This document shows, one piece after another, positions 1 to 8,346 of a stretch of DNA of 21,670 bases. The notes beneath the pieces are model-generated. The model was not told the origin of the DNA and ran no database searches. It was given only the letters and a program-made list of their open reading frames with translations. The DNA comes from Chara braunii (Eukaryota; Streptophyta; Charophyceae; Charales; Characeae). The position numbers and the translations under genes were made by a program. How positions within the stretch are numbered: the first letter of the stretch is position 1; every line of letters begins with the position of its first letter. The stretch spans positions 181,998-203,667 of the forward strand of contig BFEA01001070.1 of assembly GCA_003427395.1 (NCBI GenBank), given 5' to 3'.

Positions 1-75
1 CTTTTTTTTTTCTTCTTTCTCGCTGTTTTTTTTTTTCCTTCATCTTTGTTTTCTTCTTCTTCTTCTTCTTCTCCT
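1..75. repeat. Pyrimidine-rich low-complexity tract
   Basis: The first 75 bases are almost all C and T on the plus strand, with T homopolymers and a run of TTC triplets at about 52-72. It is simple sequence, with no coding or RNA signal seen. Confidence 0.8.
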
Positions 76-138
76 TTGGGAAATTCGGCGGCCGTGATCA
101 GATGGACACATATATAGATATATATATAAATATAATTA

Positions 139-193
139 TAGAGAGAGAGAGAGAGAGTGAGAGAGAGAAAGAGAGAGAGAGAGAAGGAGAGAA
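139..193. repeat. (GA)n microsatellite
   Basis: An imperfect GA dinucleotide run, broken by a few T and AA steps, sits immediately upstream of the first 248-bp duplicated unit. A matching GA run (446-465) precedes the second unit, so the microsatellite belongs to the duplicated block. Confidence 0.85.
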
Positions 194-220
194 AGAGCGA
201 CAGAGGAAACAGCCTCAACA

Positions 221-394
221 GGTAAGTGTCCAACCTGGCGGCTGGCCTGATGGTACTTCCATCTACTATAGGATGAGCAAAATTGAATGAATCTATCGCT
301 AGAACATGAAAATATAAACTGCCACACTTGTTTGTTTCTTTTTTTTTTCATTTGTGTGTCTTTGTGTATGTATTCGTGTGTATGTTTGTTTGTT

Positions 395-465
<71 letters not shown>

Positions 466-617
466 ACGGGTAAGTATCCAACCGGGCGGCTCGCCTGATG
501 TTACTTCCATCTATAGGATGAGCAAAATAGAATAAATCTACCGCTAGAACATGGAAATATACATTGCCACTTTTTTTTACTTTTTTTTTTTTTTGTCTTT
601 GTGTATGTGCTTGTGTG

Positions 618-669
<52 letters not shown>

Positions 670-690
670 TAGTGTAAGTGTGTGAGAGAG
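221..690. repeat. 248-bp tandem duplication with GT and GA microsatellites
   Basis: Two diverged copies start at 221 and 469, each with GGTAAGT followed by a related unique stretch: TCCAACC-GGCGGCT, TGATG-TACTTCCATCTA, AGGATGAGCAAAAT and CGCTAGAACATG. Each copy then runs into T-rich sequence, GTCTTTGTGTATG and a long GT array (about 390-446 and 619-664), and ends in GA. The offset is 248 bp. Reading frames across this block encode only dinucleotide-repeat peptides and are not genes. The unit start resembles a consensus 5' splice site (CAG|GTAAGT in copy 1), but no exon is recognisable beside it. Confidence 0.85.
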
Positions 691-945
691 AAAGGAGAAA
701 CAGGAAAAAAAAAATGCTTGTCTTTATGTGGGGGTTATTATTATTTTTTTTAACCCATTAAAAAACGACCCCCCTTTACATTTCACTTTTTTTTCTCTTT
801 TCTTAGTTGTTTCTATCGGAGGATGCCATGCGCAGGCGATGTAAGCGCCTCGATTTCGGGCGCGTGGCTCCGCCTTGCATGGCGCGACCGTGGAAAAACT
901 TGACAACGGGGCCGCGGCCGGCCTCCGAGGCTGCCTCGTAGGCCG
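691..945. other. Intergenic tract, no feature recognised
   Basis: This stretch goes from A- and T-rich sequence (to about 805) to a GC-rich segment (about 825-945). The GC-rich part may hold the eroded amino-terminal half of the Harbinger transposase that follows, but I could not identify the first catalytic Asp motif in any frame. Confidence 0.4.
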
Positions 946-1590
946 ATGGTGCCATATATGTGTTGGATTTTCGATATCTTCATCGGCGGTCCGAAGTCTA
1001 TGGCATTGCACGACTCTTGTATTATGCGAGTGTCCACTTTGTTCTGCTATGTAGAGAAGGGTGTGGATGTGTTGTTATGGGCCCTTCACTATTGTAGGAT
1101 GTTTCGCCCATCAGGCCATACCTTTTGGGAAATGCGGATGTCCATTGCTCGATTTGTTGACGACTCCCTATTCCTAGCATCCCATGCGTACTGCTCCAAT
1201 GCCCCCTCAAGTAACATTCGATGATTGCCACTCTACAGTAAGAAACATCATTGAGCGAATATCCGGTATATGAAGGGATTCATGTTGTCGCCAAATCGGT
1301 AATCTAAAAACTTTATGCAGGGATTCATGGCAATGTGCATATTGCACAACCTTCTGCTAGACGACAAGGTTAATATGCAGTGCACGGTGGGGTCTGACGA
1401 CGAAGACTCCGACGGTAGGAAGGACAGGCATCCTCGCAAACGACGTCCACATCCACCCCGCAATGCTCTTGATAAATGTGCTAACGACGATGGACACAGT
1501 GATCTGCAGGGTTTGAGAATAGGAAAGGAGATTAGTGCGAGATTGGTGACACATGTCGCCCATAAAATTTGTGTGCATAGTGCACCTAAG
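946..1590 (+). pseudogene. PIF/Harbinger-type DDE transposase, decayed carboxy-terminal half
   Basis: Three blocks match the conserved order of PIF/Harbinger transposases (Pfam DDE_4 type nucleases). Frame 1 (from 946) has GGPKSMALHDSCIMRVSTLF, corresponding to the GS-HD block with the second catalytic Asp. The frame starting at about 1121 has CPLLDLLTTPY and then STVRNIIER (1232-1258), whose Glu is the third catalytic residue. Frame 1 again, from 1315, has MCILHNLLLDD, the usual LHN block, followed by an acidic tail and a final Arg-rich helix near 1520-1560. At least two frame changes and two stops (TAG at about 1178, TGA at 1271) break the gene. The first catalytic Asp region is not recognisable. 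No Harbinger ORF2 (Myb-like) partner or terminal inverted repeats were found. Harbinger transposases act in the nucleus to cut and paste their element; this copy cannot do so. Confidence 0.72.
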
Positions 1591-1715
1591 CCTATCCCTT
1601 GGCAGCAATGTCGTACCTCTATTCATGAACGAGATCCCCATGACCGGAGGCCAGACACAGGTCACAATTTTTCTGACTGGCTTCCTAACATGGCCATCAC
1701 AGGGAGCGGGGAACG

Positions 1716-2010
1716 TTTTTTTTTTTTTTTGGCAAGTGAGGGGTGATTTCTTTTTGTTAGGACGGTAGGGGTCATCAAAGGGTACCCGCCCTTTTTTTTT
1801 TTACTACTAATAAATACTTTTTAATTTAAAAAAAAAGAAAAAAATCACGAAACGCTCCACCATGGACGTTTATATTGGTTTTTTTATAGGTTATCTACGA
1901 CTTTTTTTTTTTTTTTTTTTTCTGGCTGGTGAAGAGTGTTTTTTTTTTTAAGAAAAAAAGGGAGGAGTCATCGGAGGGTGCTCGCAGATAAAATGTTTTT
2001 TTTTTTTTTA
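1716..2010. repeat. A/T homopolymer tracts with a diverged ~196-bp duplication
   Basis: Runs of 9 to 22 T occur at about 1717, 1792, 1901, 1940 and 1997. Around them the sequence looks duplicated: GGGGTCATCAAAGGGTACCCGC near 1769 and GGAGTCATCGGAGGGTGCTCGC near 1965, offset about 196 bp, both flanked by poly-T. No gene is seen. It may be the non-coding end of the upstream DNA transposon. Confidence 0.5.
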
Positions 2011-2260
2011 TGAATAATACCTGGTATTTATTTTAAAAATATAATAAATCAATTAGGGATCAACTGACATTTCGTTAAAACTGACTTTTTTTCTAAAATC
2101 GCGAAATTGAATAAAGTGAGAAATGTACAGAATTTTCGTCCAAAATCGTGACTTCTGGCTTTATATGTAGACCATGGTAGGTTGTAGTCGTATGGTACCA
2201 CATAGACCATATATGGTAGGTGAACTATCTTGTACCATACACCATTAGGGGTACATCATG
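2011..2260. other. AT-rich intergenic sequence, no gene
   Basis: No coding frame or RNA structure is recognised. From about 2170 on, the words ACCAT, TACCAT and ATGGTA recur in both orientations, including the decamer CCATATATGG at 2207-2216. This foreshadows the minisatellite that starts at 2261. Confidence 0.5.
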
Positions 2261-2422
2261 CTGCATACACCATACATATGCACATCATACCGCATACACC
2301 ATATATATGCACATCATATTGCATACACCATACATATGCTTATGGTATATGATACATTCTGCTCTCCATATAGACCATACATATCCAGACCTCACATAGA
2401 CCATACATATGCAGACCTAACA
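2261..2422. repeat. 29-bp minisatellite plus a 26-bp derivative
   Basis: Three units of 29 bp start at 2261, 2290 and 2319, each containing TGCATACACCATA-ATATGC or a one- to two-base variant. After a short gap, two units of 26 bp (from 2371 and 2397) share TAGACCATACATAT-CAGACCT. The ACCATA core is common to both sets, so they probably descend from one repeat. The open frame over this region (2258-2452) encodes only the repeat. Confidence 0.8.
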
Positions 2423-2615
2423 TTGACCTCTACCTGTTGTCTGACTACGTAGAAGTTTCATGTTTGCGTCGCTGTATTTGAGATCTGTCGGTTTGAGCAT
2501 TTCATATTGTACATAACATTGTACATTTGCAAACTGCAATAAGTGACTTGCAACCGAACAATTCAATGACTATCACCTTTCAACCGCTTCAATCTCCTAT
2601 GCAATCTGTCACATG

Positions 2616-3284
2616 TTACGCATCCTCTCTAGTTGTTACTGAATCTAGTGCGATCCGTCCTCTAATGCGTTGGATGTCGTGCATATCAAATTCGAATGGT
2701 GGCAAACGACCTTTTGCCAAAAGAGATGCGTATGCTAGCACAAATACTCCACACTGATGAATGTCTTTCAGTTTCGGGATACCAACCACCTCTAATACCT
2801 TCTTGAAACATCTAGTGTTGACTTGCTTTCTATGTTGTGTTGATCGATCGTACACGTACCTCGCGAAGTTATTGACTACATTTTTTGCAACGTCAGAGTT
2901 TGGTTCCATCGAATCGTAGTACTCTATAACTTTTCGTTGAAGGTCTAGTGCAACAAGTGTCCAATGTTTTTCATGAATGTTATGGTATGGGGCTAAAATC
3001 AAGTCTGTATCTGCGATCGATACGTCTTTGAACCATTTAGCTACTTTGTCATAGTGATATCGGTAGGTGGGATCCGTGTGGTATGCCCGTGTGCCTGTGT
3101 ATTGCTGTCGTGCCTTCTGTGACCTCTTATGTTTGTTTGTTTTTTTCGTCCTCTGGGACAACCGTGTTATGTACATGGCAAGGACAAAGGAAGGGTTATG
3201 ATATAGTGGAAGGTTGAGAAGGCGGACTGGTGTGAAGGTGGGAGGATCGATGGTAGTCAAATGAAACACCAGTGTGGTGAACAA
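2616..3284 (-). CDS. Ulp1-like (C48) cysteine protease domain protein
   Basis: This 222-residue frame matches the carboxy-terminal catalytic domain of Ulp1/SENP-type proteases. In order it has a W84-containing helix, DTDLILAPYHNIHEKHW with catalytic His107, EYYDSM with Asp124, and IHQCGVFVLAYA with nucleophile Cys178, followed by a Phe-Asp and Arg-rich end helix typical of the family. Ulp1 enzymes process or remove SUMO-like modifiers. The residue at the usual Gln position, five or six before the Cys, is Lys or Leu here, although a Gln directly precedes the Cys. Residues 1-70 are not recognisable, so the start at 3284 is only the first Met of the open frame and exons further upstream may be missing. 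Related domains are often carried by plant and algal transposons. In this setting an element-borne copy is more likely than a host deSUMOylase. Confidence 0.75.
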   Translation of the reverse strand: MFTTLVFHLTTIDPPTFTPVRLLNLPLYHNPSFVLAMYITRLSQRTKKTNKHKRSQKARQQYTGTRAYHTDPTYRYHYDKVAKWFKDVSIADTDLILAPYHNIHEKHWTLVALDLQRKVIEYYDSMEPNSDVAKNVVNNFARYVYDRSTQHRKQVNTRCFKKVLEVVGIPKLKDIHQCGVFVLAYASLLAKGRLPPFEFDMHDIQRIRGRIALDSVTTREDA

Positions 3285-3428
3285 AAATGGGACGCTGGAC
3301 CCGGTTTCCAGCTAGTGTAGCCCTTCAACACTAGTTTTGAGGCATCTCCATCGGGGGTCCTATTCGTAGGGGTTGCTCCTATATGCTCCACGAATACGGC
3401 CGTTCGAGATGTTTTGCGAAAGACAAAA
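3285..3428. other. Short tract between protease frame and GATATA repeat
   Basis: No coding or RNA signal is recognised. On the minus strand this is the region that would hold upstream exons or the promoter of the protease frame. I see no clear TATA box or splice acceptor that decides between these. Confidence 0.35.
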
Positions 3429-3532
3429 TATATATATATAGATATAGATATAGATATAGATATAGATATAGATATAGATATAGATATATATCGTCACAAA
3501 TAGAACTTCCCTATATATATATATATACATGT
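3429..3532. repeat. (TA)n and (GATATA)n microsatellites
   Basis: A TA run at 3429-3440 leads into about eight GATATA hexamers (3441-3486). A further TA run lies at about 3513-3528. The sequence between 3533 and 3650 is AT-rich and shows no gene. Confidence 0.9.
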
Positions 3533-3650
3533 ATATATCATTCTAAAAAAAAATAAAATTTAAAGGGAAAACAAAATTGTAACAACGTATCGGAAACACA
3601 ATACTGATTAAAACTAGCAAACACAAAGAATGTATATTTCATAGTTTGTG

Positions 3651-4475
3651 CCGAAGCATGGAATGGTCAGCCTCGAGGGGTTCAGACCATGGGGTGCTCT
3701 GGCGCTTCGAGGGGATCAGACCGTGGGGGGGTTCCGGCACCTCGAGGGGTCCAGACCATGGGGTGGACCGGCGTCTTGGGGGTTCCAGACCATGGGGTGG
3801 TCCGGCGCCCCCGAGGCGCCGACACATCCGATGGCCCGAGGCCTCATGAGCTCCTAACCATGGAGTGGTCCGGCGTCTCGGGGTCGAACAGAGACCATGG
3901 GATGGTCCGGTGCGTCGGGGACGACAAACCATTCCATGGCGCGGCTCCTCGGGGCCTCTACACCGTAGGATGGTCCGACGGCCCGGGGACTCCGGACCAT
4001 CGAATGGTCCGGCGCCTCGGGGACTCCGGACCATCGAATGGTCCGCGCCTCGGGGACTCCATACCATCTGATGGTCCGGCGCCTCGGGGACTCCGGACCA
4101 TCCGATGGTCCGGCGCCTCAGGGGACGGCACCTCAGGGACGAGGGACCATCGAATGGTCCGGCGCCTCGGGGACTAAGGAACATCTGATGGTCCGGCGCC
4201 TCGGGGACTCCGGACCATCGAATGGTCCGGCGCCCCGGGATGCCGGATAGTCGAATGGTCCGGCGCCTCGTGGACTCCAGACGGTCGCATGGTTCGGTCG
4301 TTGGGCTCCCTACCATCGAAAGGTCCTGCGTCCCGGGCAATCCGGACCATTGGACGGTCCGGAGCCTTGGGGGCTCCGGACCATTGGACGGTCCGGAGCC
4401 TTGGGGGCTCCGGACCATTACATGGTCCGGATCCCCCGGTCCGTCGGAACATCCCATGGTGAGGAGGCTCGGGGA
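3651..4475. repeat. GC-rich ~34-bp minisatellite of palindromic units
   Basis: About two dozen units fill 825 bp. In the best-conserved part (3980-4240) the period is 34 bp; for example TCCGGACC recurs at 3991 and 4025. Many units contain the arms CCGGACCAT and ATGGTCCGG separated by three bases, a 9-bp perfect inverted repeat, joined by a linker like CGCCTCGGGGACT. The 5' units (3670-3830) are longer (about 36-50 bp) and have CCATGGGGTGGT in place of the palindrome. The 3' units (4340-4430) have CCATTGGACGGTCC. Because the period is not a multiple of three and the array has no stops, long open frames run through it on both strands. These are by-products of the repeat. Confidence 0.9.
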
Positions 4476-4715
4476 CGACAGACCCACCACCGCAAACTGG
4501 GATCCAGCGTAGCTGCCTGCCGCTCGTATGGTTTGCCGCTTTCCACCTTTCTTATTCCTGGTGGCGAGCCAAGGTGCGAGAAGAGCTCCACCGACCAGTT
4601 GCAGCACCGAGATCCTTTGCCCCCGCTGCCAAGTATACTGGTGCATTCAGCTCGGCATACCGTAAGACCTTAGTGACATGATCAGGATCAATTTTTTTTT
4701 CTGTGGTCAGCGTGT
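4476..4715. other. Tract between minisatellite and DUF7869-like gene
   Basis: Mixed-composition sequence with no recognised gene. It would contain the promoter and 5' untranslated region of the gene that follows. A TTTGCAG acceptor-like site occurs just inside that gene at about 4767-4773, so the first exon could start here, but nothing fixes it. Confidence 0.35.
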
Positions 4716-5384
4716 TTGGAGGTCCCCGCGATAGTGAAATTATCCGTTAACAATGTCTTTGAATGCTTTGCAGACACTATGCACATGCCGAACGTCAACA
4801 GTGAGAAGGGGAGCTGCCCACATCCGTCACAGTCGTCCAATGCATACCGACTCAATTACCGAGGAACTCCATCGCATCAACAACCACTCTCCAGCTCAGA
4901 GAGCAGGTCCCCTTCATTGGGGAACTTTCGCCGAAACGGTAACTCCTCGCCACGTTCAATTTGTGCTCCTAAGAAGAGAAAAACAGTTCCTCAATATATG
5001 AGTCACCCGTCCCACACTGTTGTCCGAAGGTTGAGACTAGAGGATTTAATCAAGGCAGTCAAGCATGACCGATCCGCTCCTCCTCCATGTCAGGCATCAA
5101 CAAAGCGTCTGCCGCCTCCAGACACATGCTGTGACGAAGACTCATCCGTTCGCTGCAATTCGGATGAGGACAACAGTGGAAACAACGCATCTTTTCCACC
5201 GGATGAACCTTCCGATGAGAGAGAAGACCTAACGACACAACAATGTACCAGTGAGCCACCATCCTTTCTGACGAAGTTGGGGTCGGGCACGGGGAAGAGG
5301 AAATACAGGTACGTGAAGCGCAAGCGAAGAAGCGACATACGAGATACAGATTTGCTGGAGAAATGCACCATGGAAGAATGCTGA
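4716..5384 (+). CDS. Amino-terminal segment of the DUF7869-like gene
   Basis: A 222-codon open frame rich in Ser, Pro, Asp and Glu, ending just as the downstream frame begins its Cys-rich block. Two basic clusters look like nuclear localisation signals: PKKRK (residues 86-90) and KRKYRYVKRKRR (195-206). An acidic stretch (about 140-170, DEDSS and SDEDNSG) lies between them. The frame opens with TTG; the first in-frame ATG is at 4779. It is in a different frame from the core (4716 against 5363), and the two overlap at 5363-5384. A one- or two-base indel near there would join them. A splice pair at 5309 (CAG|GTACGT) and 5408 is possible but would delete the conserved CCKK block. No enzymatic domain is recognised. 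Confidence 0.5.
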   Translation: MEVPAIVKLSVNNVFECFADTMHMPNVNSEKGSCPHPSQSSNAYRLNYRGTPSHQQPLSSSESRSPSLGNFRRNGNSSPRSICAPKKRKTVPQYMSHPSHTVVRRLRLEDLIKAVKHDRSAPPPCQASTKRLPPPDTCCDEDSSVRCNSDEDNSGNNASFPPDEPSDEREDLTTQQCTSEPPSFLTKLGSGTGKRKYRYVKRKRRSDIRDTDLLEKCTMEEC

Positions 5385-6955
5385 AGAAGACGTGCTGCAA
5401 AAAACTGCAGTGTTGTTCTAGAATGACAGCGGAAGAGGTGTACAAGGCGAAAATAAAATATCGATCGCTGAGCCCCGAAGAAAGGAGGAAGTGGTGGATG
5501 AGACAACTAGACAGTTTTACTTGCATCGAAGATGAAAAGAAGGTGGTCAAACCTGTTGTGGAAAAGTACAAGGTTTGTATTCAGGCATGGTGCTACATAA
5601 TCGGCTTCTCCAGAAACACGTACTCATTCTACCATGATTTGCATGAGAACGGTACGGTGTTGTCGATTCATGGAAGAATAGGGCACTCCACAACATCAGC
5701 AGCTCATGCAATGACTTTCCAGACATTCCAGACTTTGATCATGGAGGAGGCCGATGCAATGCCTGACCAGACAGACGTGAACAAGGACTATGAAGTTAGG
5801 CCGCGCATCAGACTGCCTCCAACGTAGGCCACCAAAACAGACGTGTATGAAAGCATCAAAAGACGGTTGCAGAAACAGGACATAGACTGCTGCTCTTCGC
5901 AGGTATTCGGAAAGATGTGGCGTGATTTCTTCTGGCATGTTCACCTCGCAAGGTCAACCGACTATGCAAGATGCAATTACTGCACAAAACAAACAGACCT
6001 TATCGAAGGTGTCATGTCAGACGTTAGATGAGGTCTCGTTGCAAAACTCAATCACCACAGGTCATTGCAGAAAGCACATCGTGAATTATATCAAATATGG
6101 TCGGCAGAGTCTAAGTTCATGAGGAACAAAAACTTGTGCATTATAATTGATGGGATGGACCAAGCAAAAACGGTGATTCTTCACACTGCTCGCAACAAGA
6201 CATCAAAGGTGATGGACAGTCGCACAATGATGAAAACAAACCTCACCGATATTCTGGCACATGGGAGGAGTCCGCACATTATNGTTCACACATGGTTTCC
6301 TATTTTCTCACACGGCGTTGACTCGATCGTGTCATCGGTCGCAAAGGTGTTAAGAGACATACAGAGACAACCAGGAGGGTTGCCTCCAGTTCTCAGACTC
6401 CAAGCTGATAACTATGGGGGTCAGAATAAGAACAAATATGTATTTGCGTTCTTGGCACTGTTGGTGAAATTTCATATTTTTGAGGCAGTTGAAATGAGAT
6501 TTATGATAGTGGGTCACACACATACTGACATGGATGCGAAGTTTAGCTTGTTCGCAAGGAACCTAGCAGGTTCGGACGCCTACACGATGGAAGAATTATT
6601 CAGAGTACTTAGAAATTCAACGAAGGAACAGGTAGACTGCACATTTGTAACTGAGATGGCAGATTGGAAAAATGCTGTGAGAGGGTTTTTGGACAAACGA
6701 ATTGGTGGACATTCCACCCCGCACCTCTTCAAGTTCTATATGGACGGTGACAACCCTGCAATGATGTACAAAGAGTACTGCACCAGTAATTAGTGGTTGC
6801 CTGAAGGGGAACCCATTTACTGGTTCAAAAGAGATGAGCAGGGGAGATGGGCGGGACGTTCCATGCCATTTGAACCACGTTGCCTAAAGGTTACATTGGA
6901 AAGTGAGGATTTCGTCAAAGGTTTGCAAGGTGTAGATGGCCTCGTGGATGAATAG
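5363..6955 (+). pseudogene. Cys-rich block and DUF7869-like catalytic-type core
   Basis: One continuous frame with internal TAG (5825), TGA (6029) and TAG (6791), ending at TAG 6953. It starts with KKTCCKKLQCCSRM followed by a helix of the form KIKYRSLSPEERRKWWM, as seen ahead of DUF7869. A segment with CIQAWCYIIGFSRNTY follows, then FFWHVHLARS with CNYCTKQ (about 5930-5995). The core lies at 6065-6793: DGMDQ (Asp29 and Asp32 counted from 6065), DN at 115-116, and HTHTDMD with His151, His153, Asp155 and Asp157. Homology runs straight across each stop, so they are point lesions rather than ends. One N lies at 6284. After TAG 6791 the frame continues with WLPEGEPIYWFKRDEQGRW, again coding-like. 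Confidence 0.6.
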
Positions 6956-7430
6956 AAGGAGGAGCGAACGGAATATGAGATACAAGAACAGTGGAAAAAA
7001 ACGAGACCTGAAAGAAAGTCGGCTACAGTATTGGGAATGTCAATTACAGATATTCAAAAACATGGAGCAATCCAAACATGATGAGTCTGTCGCATTGTCA
7101 ACCCCATTCTGGTCATCGCCGATGACAGACATCACCAAAGATACGAGATCGATTCCAACTGTAGAATCTCCACCAAGGAAACCTTGTTTCGTGGGGTTTA
7201 AGAGCGATGCCCCTAAGCCAGAATTTGACCCGGCCAAAGACGTCGATGTGGGGTATTTTGTTGTGTTACGGGCACCGGACGAGAGCGTCGAAAGCGGAGT
7301 GACTTTTTGGATAGGGCGTGTGATTGAAAAATCAAAGGAATCGGATCAGATTTTTGTTTAGTATTGGAGGCCACAAGGCAAACACACCAATGTGTCCAAG
7401 TTATACGAAATCGCATGGAACAAAAGTTAG
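6936..7430 (+). pseudogene. Carboxy-terminal segment of the DUF7869-like gene
   Basis: After 6955 the coding signal moves to another frame, which is convincing from about 7060 onward. Around residues 95-140 it reads DVDVGYFVVLRAPDE, then GVTFWIGRVIEKSKE. TAG 7359 interrupts, and the frame continues as YWRPQGKHTNVSKLYEIAW to a TAG at 7428. The V-GYFVV and FWIGRV pattern with alternating hydrophobics and a Tyr-Trp-Arg-Pro strand looks like a small beta-barrel, as often found at the end of DUF7869 proteins. That fold assignment is inference. The first 40 residues of this frame are probably a shadow, because the preceding frame continues with EERTEYEIQEQWKK until a TGA at 7079. Confidence 0.5.
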
Positions 7431-7725
7431 TGAGTTGAGAAAGAGTCGTCACCTGGGTGGCAAAACATTACCAGTGTAGCGTGAGGATGGAAGAGCGAAA
7501 AGAGATCTGAAACCGGCCTCAGAATCCGAAAGAGTGATGCATTCAAGGCAATGAAATCATTGGCGGCGGTTCACCAGGCACATTCTAACGGGCCAATGAA
7601 TGTTGTTTAATGTAATATTCCAACGTGAAGTAAGCATCAGTCATGCAATACGATCACGGACGTAGCTAACTTTCATTCGTGTTATATTATCTCGGACAGC
7701 TACTTGACGATCGGATACTTCGATC
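7431..7725. other. Intergenic tract, no feature recognised
   Basis: About 295 bases downstream of the DUF7869-like gene without a coding frame, RNA gene or repeat that I can identify. It could contain the 3' untranslated region of that gene. Confidence 0.35.
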
Positions 7726-8346
7726 ATGGACGTTGAGCTCAACATGCGTCATCACATTGATAAATCGGGAACACCCATACATTACACGCAACTTATTTCG
7801 TTTCGGCACATGCAACGAATGACAGCAGTTGGACTCCACAATCTTGACGAAACGTTGATAAACCTCACTTTTGACTTATGGTCTCCGCAAATGCAACACA
7901 AGATGTAGAAGATGGCTAAAACATGCGACCCGTTGTCAAAATATTGAAGAACTGGGGCACAACGATGGAAGAATGTATTCTACGGAGGTGGCTAGATATT
8001 TGACAATGAAGCACGAGAGTGTGGTCAAATACTATGCATTGCGTTCGAAGCACGATATGGTATGACATTTTGTTGCACAAGGATCGATCGCCGCAAACCT
8101 CATCAAAACGATGATGTGGAAGATATGGCATATGTCGTGTCTCGACACGCCCATCTTTTCTGTAGCGTTGTTAGAGATGTCATGATACAGTTCATGCGAG
8201 ATAGAACATCCATCATTGGGATAATTGCTGAGAAGGTGCTTCAAACGTACGACGATTATGGAGCAACAATATACATTAAGAGAACGAAGGCAAAAACGAT
8301 TATAGACGTGGGGCACTTGTTTCGACGTATGAATGGGATTCCCTGA
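7726..8346 (+). pseudogene. Unrecognised broken coding frame (about 206 codons)
   Basis: One frame stays coding-like from ATG 7726 to TGA 8344, interrupted only by TAG 7906, TGA 7945 and TAG 7993. Before the stops it reads with a regular mix of charged and hydrophobic residues (MDVELNMRHHIDKSG at the start). After them, 350 bases are open, including DDVEDMAYVVSRHAHLF, a helix-rich middle and RTKAKTIIDVGHLFRR near the end. I recognise no family. The gene lies 296 bp downstream of the DUF7869-like gene on the same strand and shows the same TAG/TGA lesions, so it could be a second gene of one element. A one-base overlap with the 277-bp satellite at its stop marks a sharp change of sequence type. 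Confidence 0.4.

Larger units (their letters stand above)
4716..7430 (+). pseudogene. DUF7869-like multi-copy protein, broken by stops and frame changes
   Basis: Whole-gene entry; the parts are described separately. Four successive segments read in the order expected of DUF7869-type proteins: a charged amino-terminal region with basic clusters, a Cys-rich block (KTCCKKLQCC), a second Cys pair (CNYC), the DUF7869 core (IIIDGMDQAK, QADNYGGQNKNKY, GHTHTDMDAKFSLFAR) and a carboxy-terminal segment. Most of it reads in one frame (5363-6955), interrupted by TAG 5825, TGA 6029, TAG 6791 and TAG 6953. The amino-terminal part (to 5384) and carboxy-terminal part (from about 7060, with TAG 7359) are in another frame. 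Family members are usually multi-copy and look mobile. The conserved acidic residues would suit a nuclease of the RNase H fold, but that is my inference. I see no convincing introns, so a decayed copy is the simplest reading. Confidence 0.6.

Noticed and set aside
2207-2216. CCATATATGG as a MADS-box (CArG) site
   Set aside because: It matches the motif but lies in a tract full of ACCAT/ATGGT repeat words and next to no clear gene start.
2261-4475. CRISPR-like array
   Set aside because: Units are contiguous tandem repeats without unique spacers, and the context is eukaryotic.
3639-4646. A 335-codon minus-strand open frame
   Set aside because: It lies on the ~34-bp minisatellite, and long frames are open on both strands because the unit has no stops. 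The peptide is only repeat translation.
5309-5408. An intron (CAG|GTACGT to CTGCAG) joining the two DUF7869-like frames
   Set aside because: It would remove the conserved KTCCKKLQ block. An indel explains the frame change better.
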